Shown here: in pieces, positions 53,734 to 64,000 of the stretch
Layout: each line of letters opens with the position of its first letter
Numbering within the stretch: position 1 is the first letter of the stretch
Assembly: GCF_033439725.1 (NCBI RefSeq)
Contig: NW_026944383.1
Span: 1,364,001-1,428,000, forward strand
DNA length: 64,000 nt
From: Neurospora tetraspora
Lineage: Eukaryota > Ascomycota > Sordariomycetes > Sordariales > Sordariaceae
Reading direction: 5' to 3'
Notes under the pieces: model-generated
What the model was told of the DNA's origin: nothing
Database searches by the model: none
What the model saw: the letters and a program-made list of their open reading frames with translations, nothing else
Position numbers and translations under genes: made by a program

Positions 53734-54691
53734 TTTGACTTGTTGTCTTTTTGTTCGTGTGTTTTGGTTGTGATCTTCGCCCGTGTAAGAGGGTGGGGTA
53801 GGTAAACAAACGAACGGTTTTGTCGCGGGGGAAAGTTGGGGTAACTCCTTTCTGTGCGGGGTAAGGAAATGCGGGGGGAGAACCGCTGGGGTAAATGGAG
53901 TCAAGAAGATGAGTACAAAGTTTGGATGAGATGATGCGAAGGCTGGAGGAGAAAAAGAGGAATATATCTTAACTTGAGCCGGATATTTGGGTGGTCTTCT
54001 CCATCATCATCACCACCACCATAACAGGTTGGATCTCGGGCCATGAAGCCGAATGACAAGACCATGTGGGGATGCAGGTTTCATTCCATGTGGAGGGTTA
54101 CCTTTTTCCTATTTATCCCCATTTAACCGTGACGCCAGTGGCCCGGACAAAGAGCCGGTTCGCCGTGCTAGGCGCGCCGAGCAAGTCCCCTCATTCGCGA
54201 ATTGGCCGCTCCAAGGCGGAGTCCCACATGGTCCATCTCCGCCATTGTGGTCTGCGTGGTCTGTTCAGTCTGGGAGAAGCGGGAGAAGTTGGTTTTCTGG
54301 ATGAATTGCGGGTGATCATGAGGGGAAAGTAGCCGAGATTCGTTCGAGAGCTGGGCTGAGCTGGGGTGGAGGAGACACCATCCCCGGATATCTTGTGCGT
54401 CTGGAAGTAGCGTGTTAATTTATCATGAACGACCCAGGAAACAAGTCATGTTGAAGCAGCAAAACCCACATCCATTCAACACCCTGAAACACCCTGCAAT
54501 ATCATGTTCCTACTTTATTCTGTTCTGTTTATGTGGGTTATATATGTGTCGTGTCATTCAACAGTCGTGATATATACGCAAAACAATTGATCCGGCCAAA
54601 AAAAAAATCATCAAGTCATATCAAGTCATATATCCATCCCATCCCCCAAAACCCTCCAAAATCCCCCTTCTGCAAAAAAAAAACCAAAGAT
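53734..54691. other. GH43 promoter and lipase 3' region
   Basis: No gene was seen. GGGGTAA boxes at 53838, 53858 and 53888 mark the GH43 promoter. From 54590 the A-rich sequence suits the 3' end of the lipase gene, which is on the same strand. Confidence 0.5.
53838..53895. promoter_or_regulatory. Cluster of GGGGTAA boxes upstream of GH43
   Basis: GGGGTAA occurs at 53838-53844, 53858-53864 and 53888-53894; the last extends to GGGTAAA, matching the GGNTAAA consensus reported for XLR-1/XlnR. They lie on the strand opposite to the gene, which such factors tolerate. Function is inferred. Confidence 0.4.
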
Positions 54692-57600
54692 TCAAGCAGC
54701 ATCCATAACCCCCGCCCTCAATTTATTCAGCGCATCCTCATACTTCCCCGGGCTATGATCCGTCAACATTGACGTCCCAAACCTGACCTCCCTAAACCTG
54801 TGCTCCACATCCCTAATATACTTGAGTACAATCCTCTGCGCCGGCCTCCCCAAATGCCCTTCCTCTCCATCCAACAAAAACGCATCCCTTCTCAGCACTC
54901 TGGTACTCTCCACCACAAACACCTCCCCTGGGGGCAAAAGTTTATGGCTCATCATACTCGCCCTCAACACTTTTAGGGCGGCGTAGGCCCATTGGTCGTC
55001 GTCTGAGAATTCGGGGGCCGTGTTGCGTCCTCTGTCACCGCCGGCACCTGGTGGTGACGATGAGAATGATGCATCACCACCACTGCCAGGATAATACTGC
55101 GACGACTGATTCCCCCCGTACCACTTATCCGCAATCCCCGTCTGGAAAGCCTCCCAAATCCGCTGGCGCACTTCGACTTTGGCTTCATTATTATCCGTCT
55201 TGAACGCCAGCGCGACCGCCTGGAAATCATGCAGCACTCCAAGAGATAGGTAAGGAACCATGTCGTTTCCATTGACGATGCTGGTGATCAATCCTCTTGT
55301 AGCCTTGCACAGCGATGCAGACATGGTACTCGGCGGGCCGTATGCATACACGTGGACGGGCCGGCCCGAGGGTAAGCAGACGTGCCTCGGCGGTTGAGTA
55401 GCAGCAAACCCGTTGAGCAAAGAGTCGCCTAGCAGGTGCGTGTGCGGATCAGCTGACGTGACGAACGAGGTCGAGTTGCACCCGGGAGCAGGTTCCGAGA
55501 GCATGACGCCCAACAAAGCCGTGACGCCGCCGCCGAGGGAGTGGCCGGTGAGCACGAGGCCGTAGTCGGGGAATTCTTCCAGGGCTTGTTTGAGCGTGTA
55601 CAGCACGCGGCCGTCGCCGCCATACAGTAAACGCTTGGCCGAGGCGTGGATACCCTTGTGCACTTTGTAGGCCTTGCCGCGCCAGACGAGGTCGTCGTAG
55701 TCGCACGTCATGTCGGCCAGGACGTCCTCGAAGCCCAAAGTGCCGCGGCAGGCGAGCACCACGGCTTTGGAGTCGTGGTCGAGACTGATGTAGTGCACTA
55801 GGGGCACGCCCGTGTTGGTTGACCCGGTCCCGTCGGATCCGCCTTGAGGGTCGACGAAGGAGGAGAGCAGAATGCTGCCGGCGTCGGATTCGGTGTGGTG
55901 CGCGAAGGAGCGAAGTTCGTGGTGGGTCTCGGTGTCTAAGGCGCGCAGGATGGGCATCTCTTTGGCGATGCCGAGCATCTTGAGGAAGTTGGAGCCGTAC
56001 GAGGCCGAGGCGAAACGCATGAAGCGGGTGATGTTGCGGAGGAGATGGTATTTGGGAAATATGCCTTCCACCATGCCGGCTTGGCGCAGTTCTCGCAGTG
56101 CTTCTGTGTTGCTGAACGCGCTTTTGTGCGGATCCCGGTAGGGGATGAGGGACGATGTTGATTCGTGTGGGAGGGTATAGATGCTCGGTGTGTATCTTGA
56201 CTTTACCCGTCTCGGGTTTCTTGGTGATGGGAGGCCGTACGGGTGGGAGAGGGCAGGATCGGATAATCGAGGGTTGACCAGTGAGCCGACATCTTCGTCG
56301 TCAGTTTCGATTGCGCACGGCGAGGAAGGCCTGGAGTGAGAGATGGAGTACGATTCGGTTTGCGAATATACTGAGTCGCGGCGACTCTCATGAACCGAAA
56401 TATAACTCGTCCGCGATGGAGGCCGTAGGTATGAAGACCTCTCAACGTTTTTCCTCCCGAGGCTACTCGAGCTGCTCTTCGGAGATACCCCAGGTTCCTC
56501 TATCCTAGGGATCGAAGCGGAAGACTGGCGGGGAGTTGGACGGGAAGAAGCCGAAGGACGATGAGGAGCAGAAGGCCGGACAGGACTAGGTAAAGCAGAC
56601 TTGTACTTTGAAGGTTCAGGCTTGGTCAACCTTGTACTGCTAGAACTTTGACTTGACTTCTTCTTGCGTGACGGGGTATCCGAATCGGCATCATCTCTGC
56701 TAAAGAACTTCCGAAACCCGCTCTTCTTCTCGACTGGTTTCCTTTTCGACTCGGCATCCTCCCTGCTTCTCGACGACAGAAAGCGACTGCCAGATGCCCG
56801 CGATGCTGCCATTTCCTGACGCTTGTTTGACGAGGAGGCTGTGGGTGGTATTCGAGGTCGCTTCTGGTTTGCCGCGTTCTCGCTCCGCTTCTTGGGCATT
56901 TGAAGTGACGGGATGCGACTCTTGGAAGAGCTGGAGGCAGCTGACGCGGAAGAGCCAGGACGGGGAATAGCAGAATCTGGCGTGTGTTCTAGCGACTTGG
57001 TCGGTACCGGAGGTAAGGCGTCAACTGTTGGCAATGAGGCCTGCGACATGGTGTCGTCAGTGTCGCCCAGCTGCTCGACGTATCCGGTTACTTGGCTGAT
57101 ATCCCCATCCTCCTTGGTGATGGAATACCTTCTCTCCTGGTTGCGATTCAGCCGGTACACAACACGACAGGCATGTGGGCTGTGGTCCGCCGCAACCTGT
57201 GTCTGTGGGGAGACTTGACGGGTGTTTCTGCTCTCCTCAATGAGTTCAACTCCAGGTGGCGGGGAGACGGGTATGTCGTGTATCGGTCCTTGAATGTCGA
57301 CGGTGATTGTTTTTGTGGTGTTTATCTTGGTGGTGATGGAAACCTTGGCGTTGTCGCCGAGTGATTTGATTATTTGGTTTTTGATCCTTTCTTCTGCATC
57401 TTCCTCGCTATCGTGTGCGCCGCTGCCGCTAGTGGGAGACAAGTCCTCTGTGAACTCACCGTCATGTACACCATAAACACTCTCCTCGCGGACGTCGACC
57501 CGCATACCATCACTGAGAACCACGACATCCCAGATGACCTCTTCGATCTGAAGCGCCCGCGTCTCCTCCTCAAGCGATCGTCGACACCATCTCTGCAAAT

Positions 57601-58237
57601 ATGCCATGCCGCAGAGTCCAAGCATCAGATCCAGAACTCCCACTTGTTCGCCTTGTGCGCCAGTAGCTGGATTTTGAAACTCCCTTCGTATAAGCGTGAT
57701 GATGCTGGCCATGGCGCGAGAAGAGTCAGTCGACCCGAAGAACTGGTCCAAGGTGGAAAGGAGAAGTTGTGAGGACTCGGAGAACATGGCAATGGTTGTT
57801 CCCGTCACATGGAAGCCGGTTGTTGTCCAAAAGAGAATCTGACTCATGGTCCGGTGTAGGTTCTCCAAGCTCTTTTCCAGCATATTCTCGGCCTCCTTTC
57901 TCCCATGTTCCGAAGAAGAACGTGCAATCGCGTCTCTGCCAGCCCTGCCGAGGATTCCTTCGAGGACAAAACGGCCCATCTCCAAGCTAGATAAGGTGGT
58001 CATCTTGGCAGCGTCGAAGCCATAGCCGGTCAAGAGGGTGCCTACCCGGAGGGCAAGACTGGTTGATCTTGTTGCGAAGCTGACGGCCCGGGCCACGGGA
58101 GAAGGGAGAAGGGTGCTTCCGGGACTCGAAGGAGCAAGTTCCTGGAGCTGGGACGTGATGGAGTCGTCCGGGACGACAGCCAACCTAGCTCCCTCATAAT
58201 CTTCGGTGTCTTCAACATCAAACGAAGAGAAATCCAT
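54692..58237 (-). CDS. Class 3 lipase (diacylglycerol-lipase-like), 1181 residues
   Basis: Single exon starting at MDFSSFDVEDTEDYEG. The N-terminal 260 residues form a conserved helical region with hydrophobic stretches (QILFWTTTGFHVTGTTIAMF; VLDLMLGLCGMAYLQRW), perhaps membrane-associated. Residues about 270-720 are Ser/Pro/Arg-rich and probably disordered, with basic clusters. The alpha/beta-hydrolase part starts near 740; the nucleophile elbow is GHSLGGG with S900, preceded by ACRGTLGFEDVLADMTCDYD, typical of class 3 lipases (PF01764). The candidate Asp is in NGNDMVPYLSLG. It resembles animal sn1-specific diacylglycerol lipases and fungal relatives acting on membrane lipids rather than secreted triglyceride lipases. 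No classical signal peptide. It diverges from the acetyltransferase gene across a 1.8-kb spacer. Confidence 0.9.
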   Translation of the reverse strand: MDFSSFDVEDTEDYEGARLAVVPDDSITSQLQELAPSSPGSTLLPSPVARAVSFATRSTSLALRVGTLLTGYGFDAAKMTTLSSLEMGRFVLEGILGRAGRDAIARSSSEHGRKEAENMLEKSLENLHRTMSQILFWTTTGFHVTGTTIAMFSESSQLLLSTLDQFFGSTDSSRAMASIITLIRREFQNPATGAQGEQVGVLDLMLGLCGMAYLQRWCRRSLEEETRALQIEEVIWDVVVLSDGMRVDVREESVYGVHDGEFTEDLSPTSGSGAHDSEEDAEERIKNQIIKSLGDNAKVSITTKINTTKTITVDIQGPIHDIPVSPPPGVELIEESRNTRQVSPQTQVAADHSPHACRVVYRLNRNQERRYSITKEDGDISQVTGYVEQLGDTDDTMSQASLPTVDALPPVPTKSLEHTPDSAIPRPGSSASAASSSSKSRIPSLQMPKKRSENAANQKRPRIPPTASSSNKRQEMAASRASGSRFLSSRSREDAESKRKPVEKKSGFRKFFSRDDADSDTPSRKKKSSQSSSSTRLTKPEPSKYKSALPSPVRPSAPHRPSASSRPTPRQSSASIPRIEEPGVSPKSSSSSLGRKNVERSSYLRPPSRTSYISVHESRRDSVYSQTESYSISHSRPSSPCAIETDDEDVGSLVNPRLSDPALSHPYGLPSPRNPRRVKSRYTPSIYTLPHESTSSLIPYRDPHKSAFSNTEALRELRQAGMVEGIFPKYHLLRNITRFMRFASASYGSNFLKMLGIAKEMPILRALDTETHHELRSFAHHTESDAGSILLSSFVDPQGGSDGTGSTNTGVPLVHYISLDHDSKAVVLACRGTLGFEDVLADMTCDYDDLVWRGKAYKVHKGIHASAKRLLYGGDGRVLYTLKQALEEFPDYGLVLTGHSLGGGVTALLGVMLSEPAPGCNSTSFVTSADPHTHLLGDSLLNGFAATQPPRHVCLPSGRPVHVYAYGPPSTMSASLCKATRGLITSIVNGNDMVPYLSLGVLHDFQAVALAFKTDNNEAKVEVRQRIWEAFQTGIADKWYGGNQSSQYYPGSGGDASFSSSPPGAGGDRGRNTAPEFSDDDQWAYAALKVLRASMMSHKLLPPGEVFVVESTRVLRRDAFLLDGEEGHLGRPAQRIVLKYIRDVEHRFREVRFGTSMLTDHSPGKYEDALNKLRAGVMDAA

Positions 58238-59767
58238 CGTGTATGAGTGTTATCGAGGAGAGGTTTTGGCCGAGTGTTGTGGTGTGCGTATGGATTATCG
58301 TGCTCGAGTTTTGTTATCGTGCTATCGGACTCCAACAACCATGGCCGTCACCCAACCAAAGGGGCTAACAAACAAAAATGATGGTTAAACAGACGTGCAG
58401 ATAGGGATGAATGAATGACAGAACTCTAGGTATATGTGAGCAAGATGGGCTGAATCAACAAGATGTTTTGTTCAGGCATAAAAAGAGATGACATGTCAAC
58501 GACAAGGCAGTCGATGGGGGGCGAGTACCTGAAACATAGCCAAAAAGCTATGAGTCGAAGGTACCTGCCATCCACATCCTACCCCGGTGACCCCAGGGCC
58601 CCATTATACAAGATGGTCGGGTGGCGGCATGGACGAAAGAGTTTCCGTTTGATGGTGGATCAGTCCAATGGATAACAGTGATGGGGATAAAGATGCGGGT
58701 ACAGGGGAGACTAACAGACGGGAGCGCAGGTTCTAGCATGTGATGCACAGATGGCGGTCATCTGCCTGTTGATAGCATCAGAGGGCATCAATGGTCATCG
58801 ACCTTGAACCCTCCAATTCTTTCTTCTAACCAGTAGTAAGGCAGCTGCAACTGTCAAGCGAGGCCTAACCCCGCGCTGCACGACATCAGAGTAACCTGTT
58901 CCTGGAAGTTGGGCAGCTTTTGATATTAGACCATGTTAGTCATTGTTACGGTAGGGTTTGTCATGTCTGGGGCGAGCATGCGAGGACCCCTGGCACGTTG
59001 AATATAGATGTTAGTCGAAGCATCAGAAACACTGCTACGTGAACAGTTGGAGCCTGGAGGGAAGTCGAACAGAGTAGAGGTAGATCTGAGCCAAGCAATA
59101 ACTGAAAGCTGAGGCTTTTCTTTGTTTTGGGCACCCCTTTTGCCCCTCAGTCCTTTCCCAACAGTTTAGCTGTCAGCCCACTTACTCGTCAGGGCTACAA
59201 AATCGCCGTCTGGCTAGTGGCGACGAGTATACCATTGTCGAAGTTGTGACGTGACGTTCAACGTTGAAGAGGAGAATGACGGGAGTTCGAGATAACACAC
59301 ACCGCTCATCTGCACTCTGCAACTGTCCCGTATGGGATGAAAATAATCTGCAGTCCCCCTGCTTGGTTTTACCTCTTATGTATTTCTGTGTTCAGTCGCA
59401 TGTCTTAAGAGACTCCCGTTAGCATGGCCGGCCCGTAGAGCTGCTGTTGTGGCCATTGATCCGAAGAAATTATTGGTGGCATGAAACAGGGCTGAAGTAT
59501 GCCCCATCAATTGAGAAGGCGGGGGCCGCGGGGCAGCTACAGGCCAACCGCCAAGCAGGTCAGCTCCCGATACCTCTAGCGGTCCATCGCGACTGTACAG
59601 CTGAGTGAGGTGCATTGGCAGGTGAGAACCCAAAGCTTCAACATCCCATTGCGCCGCCGACTTGATTTCTTTGTTGGCGCTTGCGATACTACTTACCTTT
59701 TACTCATTCAGACGACGATTGTAAAGATTGCCGGGTTTGCAATTGCTGGTGTCAGTCCCGTGCCTCG

Positions 59768-59840
<73 letters not shown>

Positions 59841-60047
59841 GAGTCCATCCCCACCACTGCCTGCTTCGGCTACTCCCGCCCGCTGAACATCATCAAATAA
59901 GCGAATAGCGAGAGGACAAGTCAACAATCCACCACCTGTTGTTCTCTCTCTCGTCGAGCTCCCAATCGTTTCGCCAACTTGCGAGAACCAACAACAGACC
60001 GACGACATCCAAACGAAACGACTTCCAAACATCATCATACCTCCGCA
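58238..60047. other. Divergent promoter region between lipase and acetyltransferase
   Basis: No supported gene. It contains the (TTG)n microsatellite at 59768-59841. Frames across the microsatellite only encode homopolymers. Confidence 0.5.
59768..59841. repeat. (GTT)n microsatellite
   Basis: About 24 uninterrupted GTT triplets, 210 bases upstream of the acetyltransferase start codon and probably in its promoter or leader. Confidence 0.97.
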
Positions 60048-60637
60048 ATGGCCGAACAAAAAGAACTGTTCTCTGCCGATCTCCTCTCTCCCGAGGTGCA
60101 ATCGGCCCTGCCCGAGGGCTACAAGCTGCGCGCGCTTCGCCCGTCCGACTATGACACGGGTTTCCTCGACTGCCTTCGCGTCCTGACCACGGTGGGCGAC
60201 ATCACAAAGGAGCAGTTCCAGGACCGCTACGACTGGATCTCGCGACAGGACGGTGGCTACTTCATCCTCGTCATTGAGGACACCAACAGCAGCCCACCCA
60301 GAGTGGTCGGCACCGGCGCGCTGTTGGTTGAGCGCAAGTTGTGAGTTTGCCCTGTCTTTCTGAATCAGCAGTTGACTGACATGTTCGGTAAAACAGCATC
60401 CACAATCTCGCGTCAGTCGGACATATCGAGGACATCGCCATCGCCAAGGATCAGCAGGGCAAGAAGCTTGGTCTCCGTATGATCCAGGCGCTGGACTTCA
60501 TCGCCCAGAAGACGGGCTGCTACAAGGCCATTCTCGACTGCAGCGAAGCCAACGAGGGCTTCTACGTCAAGTGCGGCTTCAAGAGAGCGGGTCTGGAAAT
60601 GGCACATTACTATCAGAGCACAAAGAGCAAAGCTTAG
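60048..60637 (+). CDS. GNA1: Glucosamine-6-phosphate N-acetyltransferase
   Basis: Two exons, 60048-60340 and 60397-60637, with a 56-base intron (donor GTGAGT, branch TTGACTGAC, acceptor AAACAG) splitting a phenylalanine codon (TT|C); 177 residues. GNAT-fold landmarks: LPEGYKLRALRPSDYDTGF at the start, VVGTGALLVERKFIHNLASVG, GHIEDIAIAKDQQGKKLG (acetyl-CoA pyrophosphate loop), and LDCSEANEGFYVKCGFKR near the C-terminus. Length and motifs match yeast Gna1 (159 residues). It makes N-acetylglucosamine-6-phosphate from glucosamine-6-phosphate in the cytosol, feeding UDP-GlcNAc for chitin, GPI anchors and N-glycans. The symbol is the yeast name; in Neurospora gna-1 denotes a G-protein alpha subunit. 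Confidence 0.95.
60341..60396 (+). other. Intron of the acetyltransferase gene
   Basis: A 56-base phase 2 intron with donor GTGAGT and acceptor AAACAG; joining gives ERKFIHNLASVGHIEDI, the family motif. Confidence 0.92.
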
Positions 60638-61379
60638 GATGCCCTTACCTGTTGAAATTCGAAATCATCATCTTCTTTTGTTCCCGACTACAGTATGGAA
60701 TGCTGACCTCTTTGCGGATGCGGCTTGGAGTGTGATTCGTTTGTTGTCGAAGCTTCCTTCAGCTGTACTCGGATCCGGCACAAACGACGTCGGCTGATGA
60801 CGCCACCCGAGACATGGTGAATCTTTGGCCGTCGCTATGTTGACGATGACATAGGTAGTAGCTCTGAGGATCTCGAAAGGGATCGCATTACGTCCACATT
60901 ACCGCTCTTGTAAGACCTCGTGGACCTCTTATATCCACTGACCCTCAAGTAGGTGTGTATACGGCGTACAGGTGGTGGGTGAAGTTGGGCACTTCGGCTG
61001 CCTTGGCCATGGCGGCAGCAGTCAAAGTCAATCGGGCATCCTTTAATCGGCACATGGGCGGCGGTTCGGTTTATGCAACAATAACAGAAGCTCCAGATAT
61101 CTTGACCTTCGATCAACAGCAACAGCACCTCTACATTTCCTCTTGGGATGTGAGACCCTTTTACGTCCCCATTTGTTGATGAATTGCAACCTTGTCTCTT
61201 CATTTCGGATGTGCCCCTGGTTTGTAGGCGGTGTTCCTGGATCCTCACAGACGGCTTCATCCAGGGCTGCCAGGGAATGCGATCCGGGGTGGGTAACGGG
61301 GGGCACCAAAAAGGTCCGTGCATACTCCACTTTTCTTAAGCCGAAAGTACCGGCTGTACAGACCTAATAGGCACGTTCA
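60638..61379. other. 3' region of the acetyltransferase gene, then border of the AT-rich block
   Basis: No supported gene. A 162-codon minus frame (60835-61323) has no domain. Base composition changes sharply near 61370-61380. Confidence 0.5.
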
Positions 61380-64000
61380 TAAATATAAATTACAATTACG
61401 CATCCGTCACGCATATTACGTATATATGTAAACGGAAAGAATATTTATACATTGTCTTATATATATATAATATGTGATAATGTTTATAATATTCTAACGA
61501 AACGATACAAACCAACGCGATATAAAGTATAAGACAACGCACGCAATATTAGCTATAAAACAACGCAATCCCATTTCCTAGTCTAAATCCTCTATTCTCT
61601 CCGCTCTCCCCTAATTCTCTCCGCTCTCTCCCAATTCCCTATCCGGTCCCTCTCTATTCTTCTACTATTATATATAGAATATATAATTAATAATTACCAA
61701 TAATTCCCTCCCTTTCCCCTTACTTCTTTATAAGTAATAAGTTAATATTCCTATTAAACGTAGCTCTCTTATTATTACTTTTCGTTTACCTAGGTTTATA
61801 AATAGTAGGGACCTAAATACTATTAATATATATTCCCTATATTATTTTTAATAATAAATAAAAACTTACCTTATATTTCTTAACCCTTAGAATATATTAA
61901 GTAATGTTTTTAGCTTTATTGAACGTTTATTAGAGAGAGAGGGGGAAGAATAACTATTTTATTTTAACTACCCTCTTTATACCTAATAATTAAGGAAGCA
62001 ATTTTCTCCTTTAAAATATAAAATTTAATAGGGGTAACTAAATTTTTTTCTAGCGCTTAACCTTTACCCTCCTTTCCCTATTCCTTTTACTCCTCCTCCT
62101 AATTCTAATTAATTTAAGGGAACAGAAGGGGGAAGTTAGGTTAAAAGGGCAGAAAGGGGAAATTAGGCTAAAGTAGAAGAGAGCGGTTAATTTAAAGTAA
62201 ATTAGGGGGATTTTATTATAAATTAATATATATATTAATTATATATACGAATTAAGAGGATTTATAATAATTTTAGGATTAATGTAATTATATAAGGGAC
62301 AGGTGTTTAAGAGGGGTTTACTTAATAGGATAAGGGCAAATTCGTTATAATATAAGCCCTTGCTATATTCCGTCTATAAATAGGAAGTATTAATATTATA
62401 TATATATATATAGTAGGTATAGGAAGGGACTTATATAATATCAAAAAAGTATATTATAAATATTTTTAAAAATTTAATTACGCTAAATAATCTTTTTTAT
62501 TTTTTAAGCAATCCCCTATATAGTTTAAGCGGATTTTAGAGCGCGGTAAAAGACTACGGTACGCTATTATCGGGTTAAAACATATCGAATTAAAGTACTA
62601 AGAGCGCTTACTATTAATAGAATTAATATATAAGGAATATAAGTAAAAATATATATATTTACAGCCTAGTTGAATTTTACCTAAAGTATAGGGGCCTCTA
62701 TCGGTTTTAGCTATAAATCCGTAATATTATATATAAAGATGCCAGCGGAATTAAAAGAAAATTAATAAAATTCTTAAATATATTTTAATATATATTTACT
62801 ATATTGTAATTTATATTGTAGGGCTCTTGGTAAAAGAATATCCGTATTATTTATGACTATTAATAATAACCGGGTAAATACTATTATTAATTTTCGAAAT
62901 AATATACTTCGGATTCAAGGCTACATCTGTATCTTCTTACGTTAATTCGAATTTCTTACTGGCTAAAACTTATTAATATATATTCAATATATATAAAGGA
63001 AAAAAACTTTACTAGCATTAACTTTAACCGGGTTCCAACCCGGATTAGAATATTACGCCAGGTTATAAAAGTATCCGAATTAATCGTATAGGTTTACTAT
63101 GTTAAAAATATTTCGGTATACTATTATTATAATATTAGTATATATTTCGTATATAAGAGTGAAATATTAAGTAGAAAGAGGTTAATACTTACAACTTTCA
63201 TTAATAATAAGGCTCCTTAGCTACTCGTTGATACGCTCTATTCCTCCTATTTTAATTCGCTTACTATATCCTATATTTAAATTAAAATTAGTTTTAATTC
63301 AAAGTAAAAGAAAAAAAACGTATAGAATATTAAGGATTATATTAATATAAATAATATAGTTACTTTAATACTAATAATTGATTATTTACGTTAGGGTTTA
63401 GAAAGCAATTTGTAATATTATTATAATAATTATATTAAAGGTTAGAAAAAACGTCCTTAAAGGAGGGAAGTTAAATACCTTACCGATTATAATATAGGAA
63501 ATAATTAAAAGGAAAGGAAAGTAAAAGAAATAAATTTATAAATAGAAATTAGTAAATAACTCAACGATCTACTCCGTTTTTATCCTAACTATCGTAAATT
63601 TACGTATTTATATTATATACTGACCTTATATTTCGTATAAACTAATAAATAAATAAAAATAAAGCTATTAAATTTCATCTCAAATATTGAAACAATATAT
63701 ATTTCTAATCTACTTTACTTTAATATTACTATTCTTTTGATATCTTATAAATTCTAATCCGCTGTACTTCAATTTTACTATTTCTTCAATATTTTCTAAA
63801 TTCTTTATAGTATAATAATAAATAATAATATTTATACATTTATATTAACTTTATATATAAACCTTTAAATAATATAAATACCTCTATATATATATCTTAT
63901 ATATAGCCATATATATAAAAGGTCAAATCCAACCCAATTGAGGTTATACTTAATTAGGACTAAACTCACCTCTCGAATTAGATTTAATTAACTTAGATTT
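61380..64000. other. AT-rich, RIP-like block of unknown origin
   Basis: From here to the window end the DNA is very AT-rich, with abundant TpA, long AT runs and few CpG. The change from the ordinary DNA to the left is abrupt. No long open frame survives and I could not assign the source; scattered less-altered pieces (for example around 62520-62600 and 62660-62720) hint at former coding DNA. It is most likely a RIP-degraded repeat, and in Neurospora such blocks are normally DNA-methylated heterochromatin. It continues beyond the window. Confidence 0.75.

Noticed and set aside
59610-59900. Open frame encoding a long valine run
   Set aside because: It is only the translation of the GTT microsatellite.
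61380-64000. Assignment of the AT-rich block to a named retroelement or transposon family
   Set aside because: No domain, terminal repeat or target duplication could be recognised with confidence.

Overview
The window reads as nuclear DNA of a filamentous ascomycete, almost certainly Neurospora (N. crassa or a close sibling). Reasons: genes with few short GT-AG introns carrying CTAAC/CTGAC branch points; two AT-rich blocks with the TpA-rich, CpG-poor look of repeat-induced point mutation (RIP); a RIP-degraded Fot1/pogo transposon resembling Neurospora Punt; and an Ssk1-type response regulator that I recognise as rrg-1. From memory only, rrg-1 and the GH43 gene gh43-2 lie close together in N. 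crassa, which fits the order seen here. No tRNA, rRNA or CRISPR array was recognised.

Layout. 1-11.5 kb: a protein with half a zinc cluster and a C-terminal membrane segment (+), the tRNA/mRNA adenosine deaminase subunit Tad2 (+), and a three-exon tyrosine phosphatase (-). 11.5-22.5 kb: gene-poor, but with a two-exon 72-residue zinc-binding protein (-) that is too short and too spliced to show as an open frame, and a four-helix MARVEL-like membrane protein (+). 22.5-33 kb: a conserved fungal protein of unknown function (+), the mitoribosomal protein mS45 (-) and rrg-1 (-). 33-42.7 kb: a dispersed-repeat zone with the Punt-like element, a gene joining a Nup98-like FG-repeat N-terminus to a HerA/FtsK-type ATPase (+), a 57-bp degenerate tandem repeat, a MITE-like perfect inverted repeat, and a CCDC97-like splicing protein (+). 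42.7-60.7 kb: a DUF6590 protein (-), a six-exon type I surface protein (-), a GH43 glycosidase (-), a very long class 3 lipase (-) and glucosamine-6-phosphate N-acetyltransferase (+). From about 61.4 kb to the end the DNA is AT-rich, RIP-like and gene-free.

The genes do not form one pathway. They are mostly single-copy housekeeping or regulatory genes: tRNA modification, mitochondrial translation, osmotic phosphorelay, UDP-GlcNAc synthesis, splicing and hemicellulose use. The least explained objects are the FG-HerA fusion, the small zinc protein, the membrane-anchored half-zinc-cluster protein and the short repeats around 39.7-43 kb. All splice junctions were read by eye from donor, branch and acceptor sequences plus reading-frame continuity; none is backed by transcripts here.
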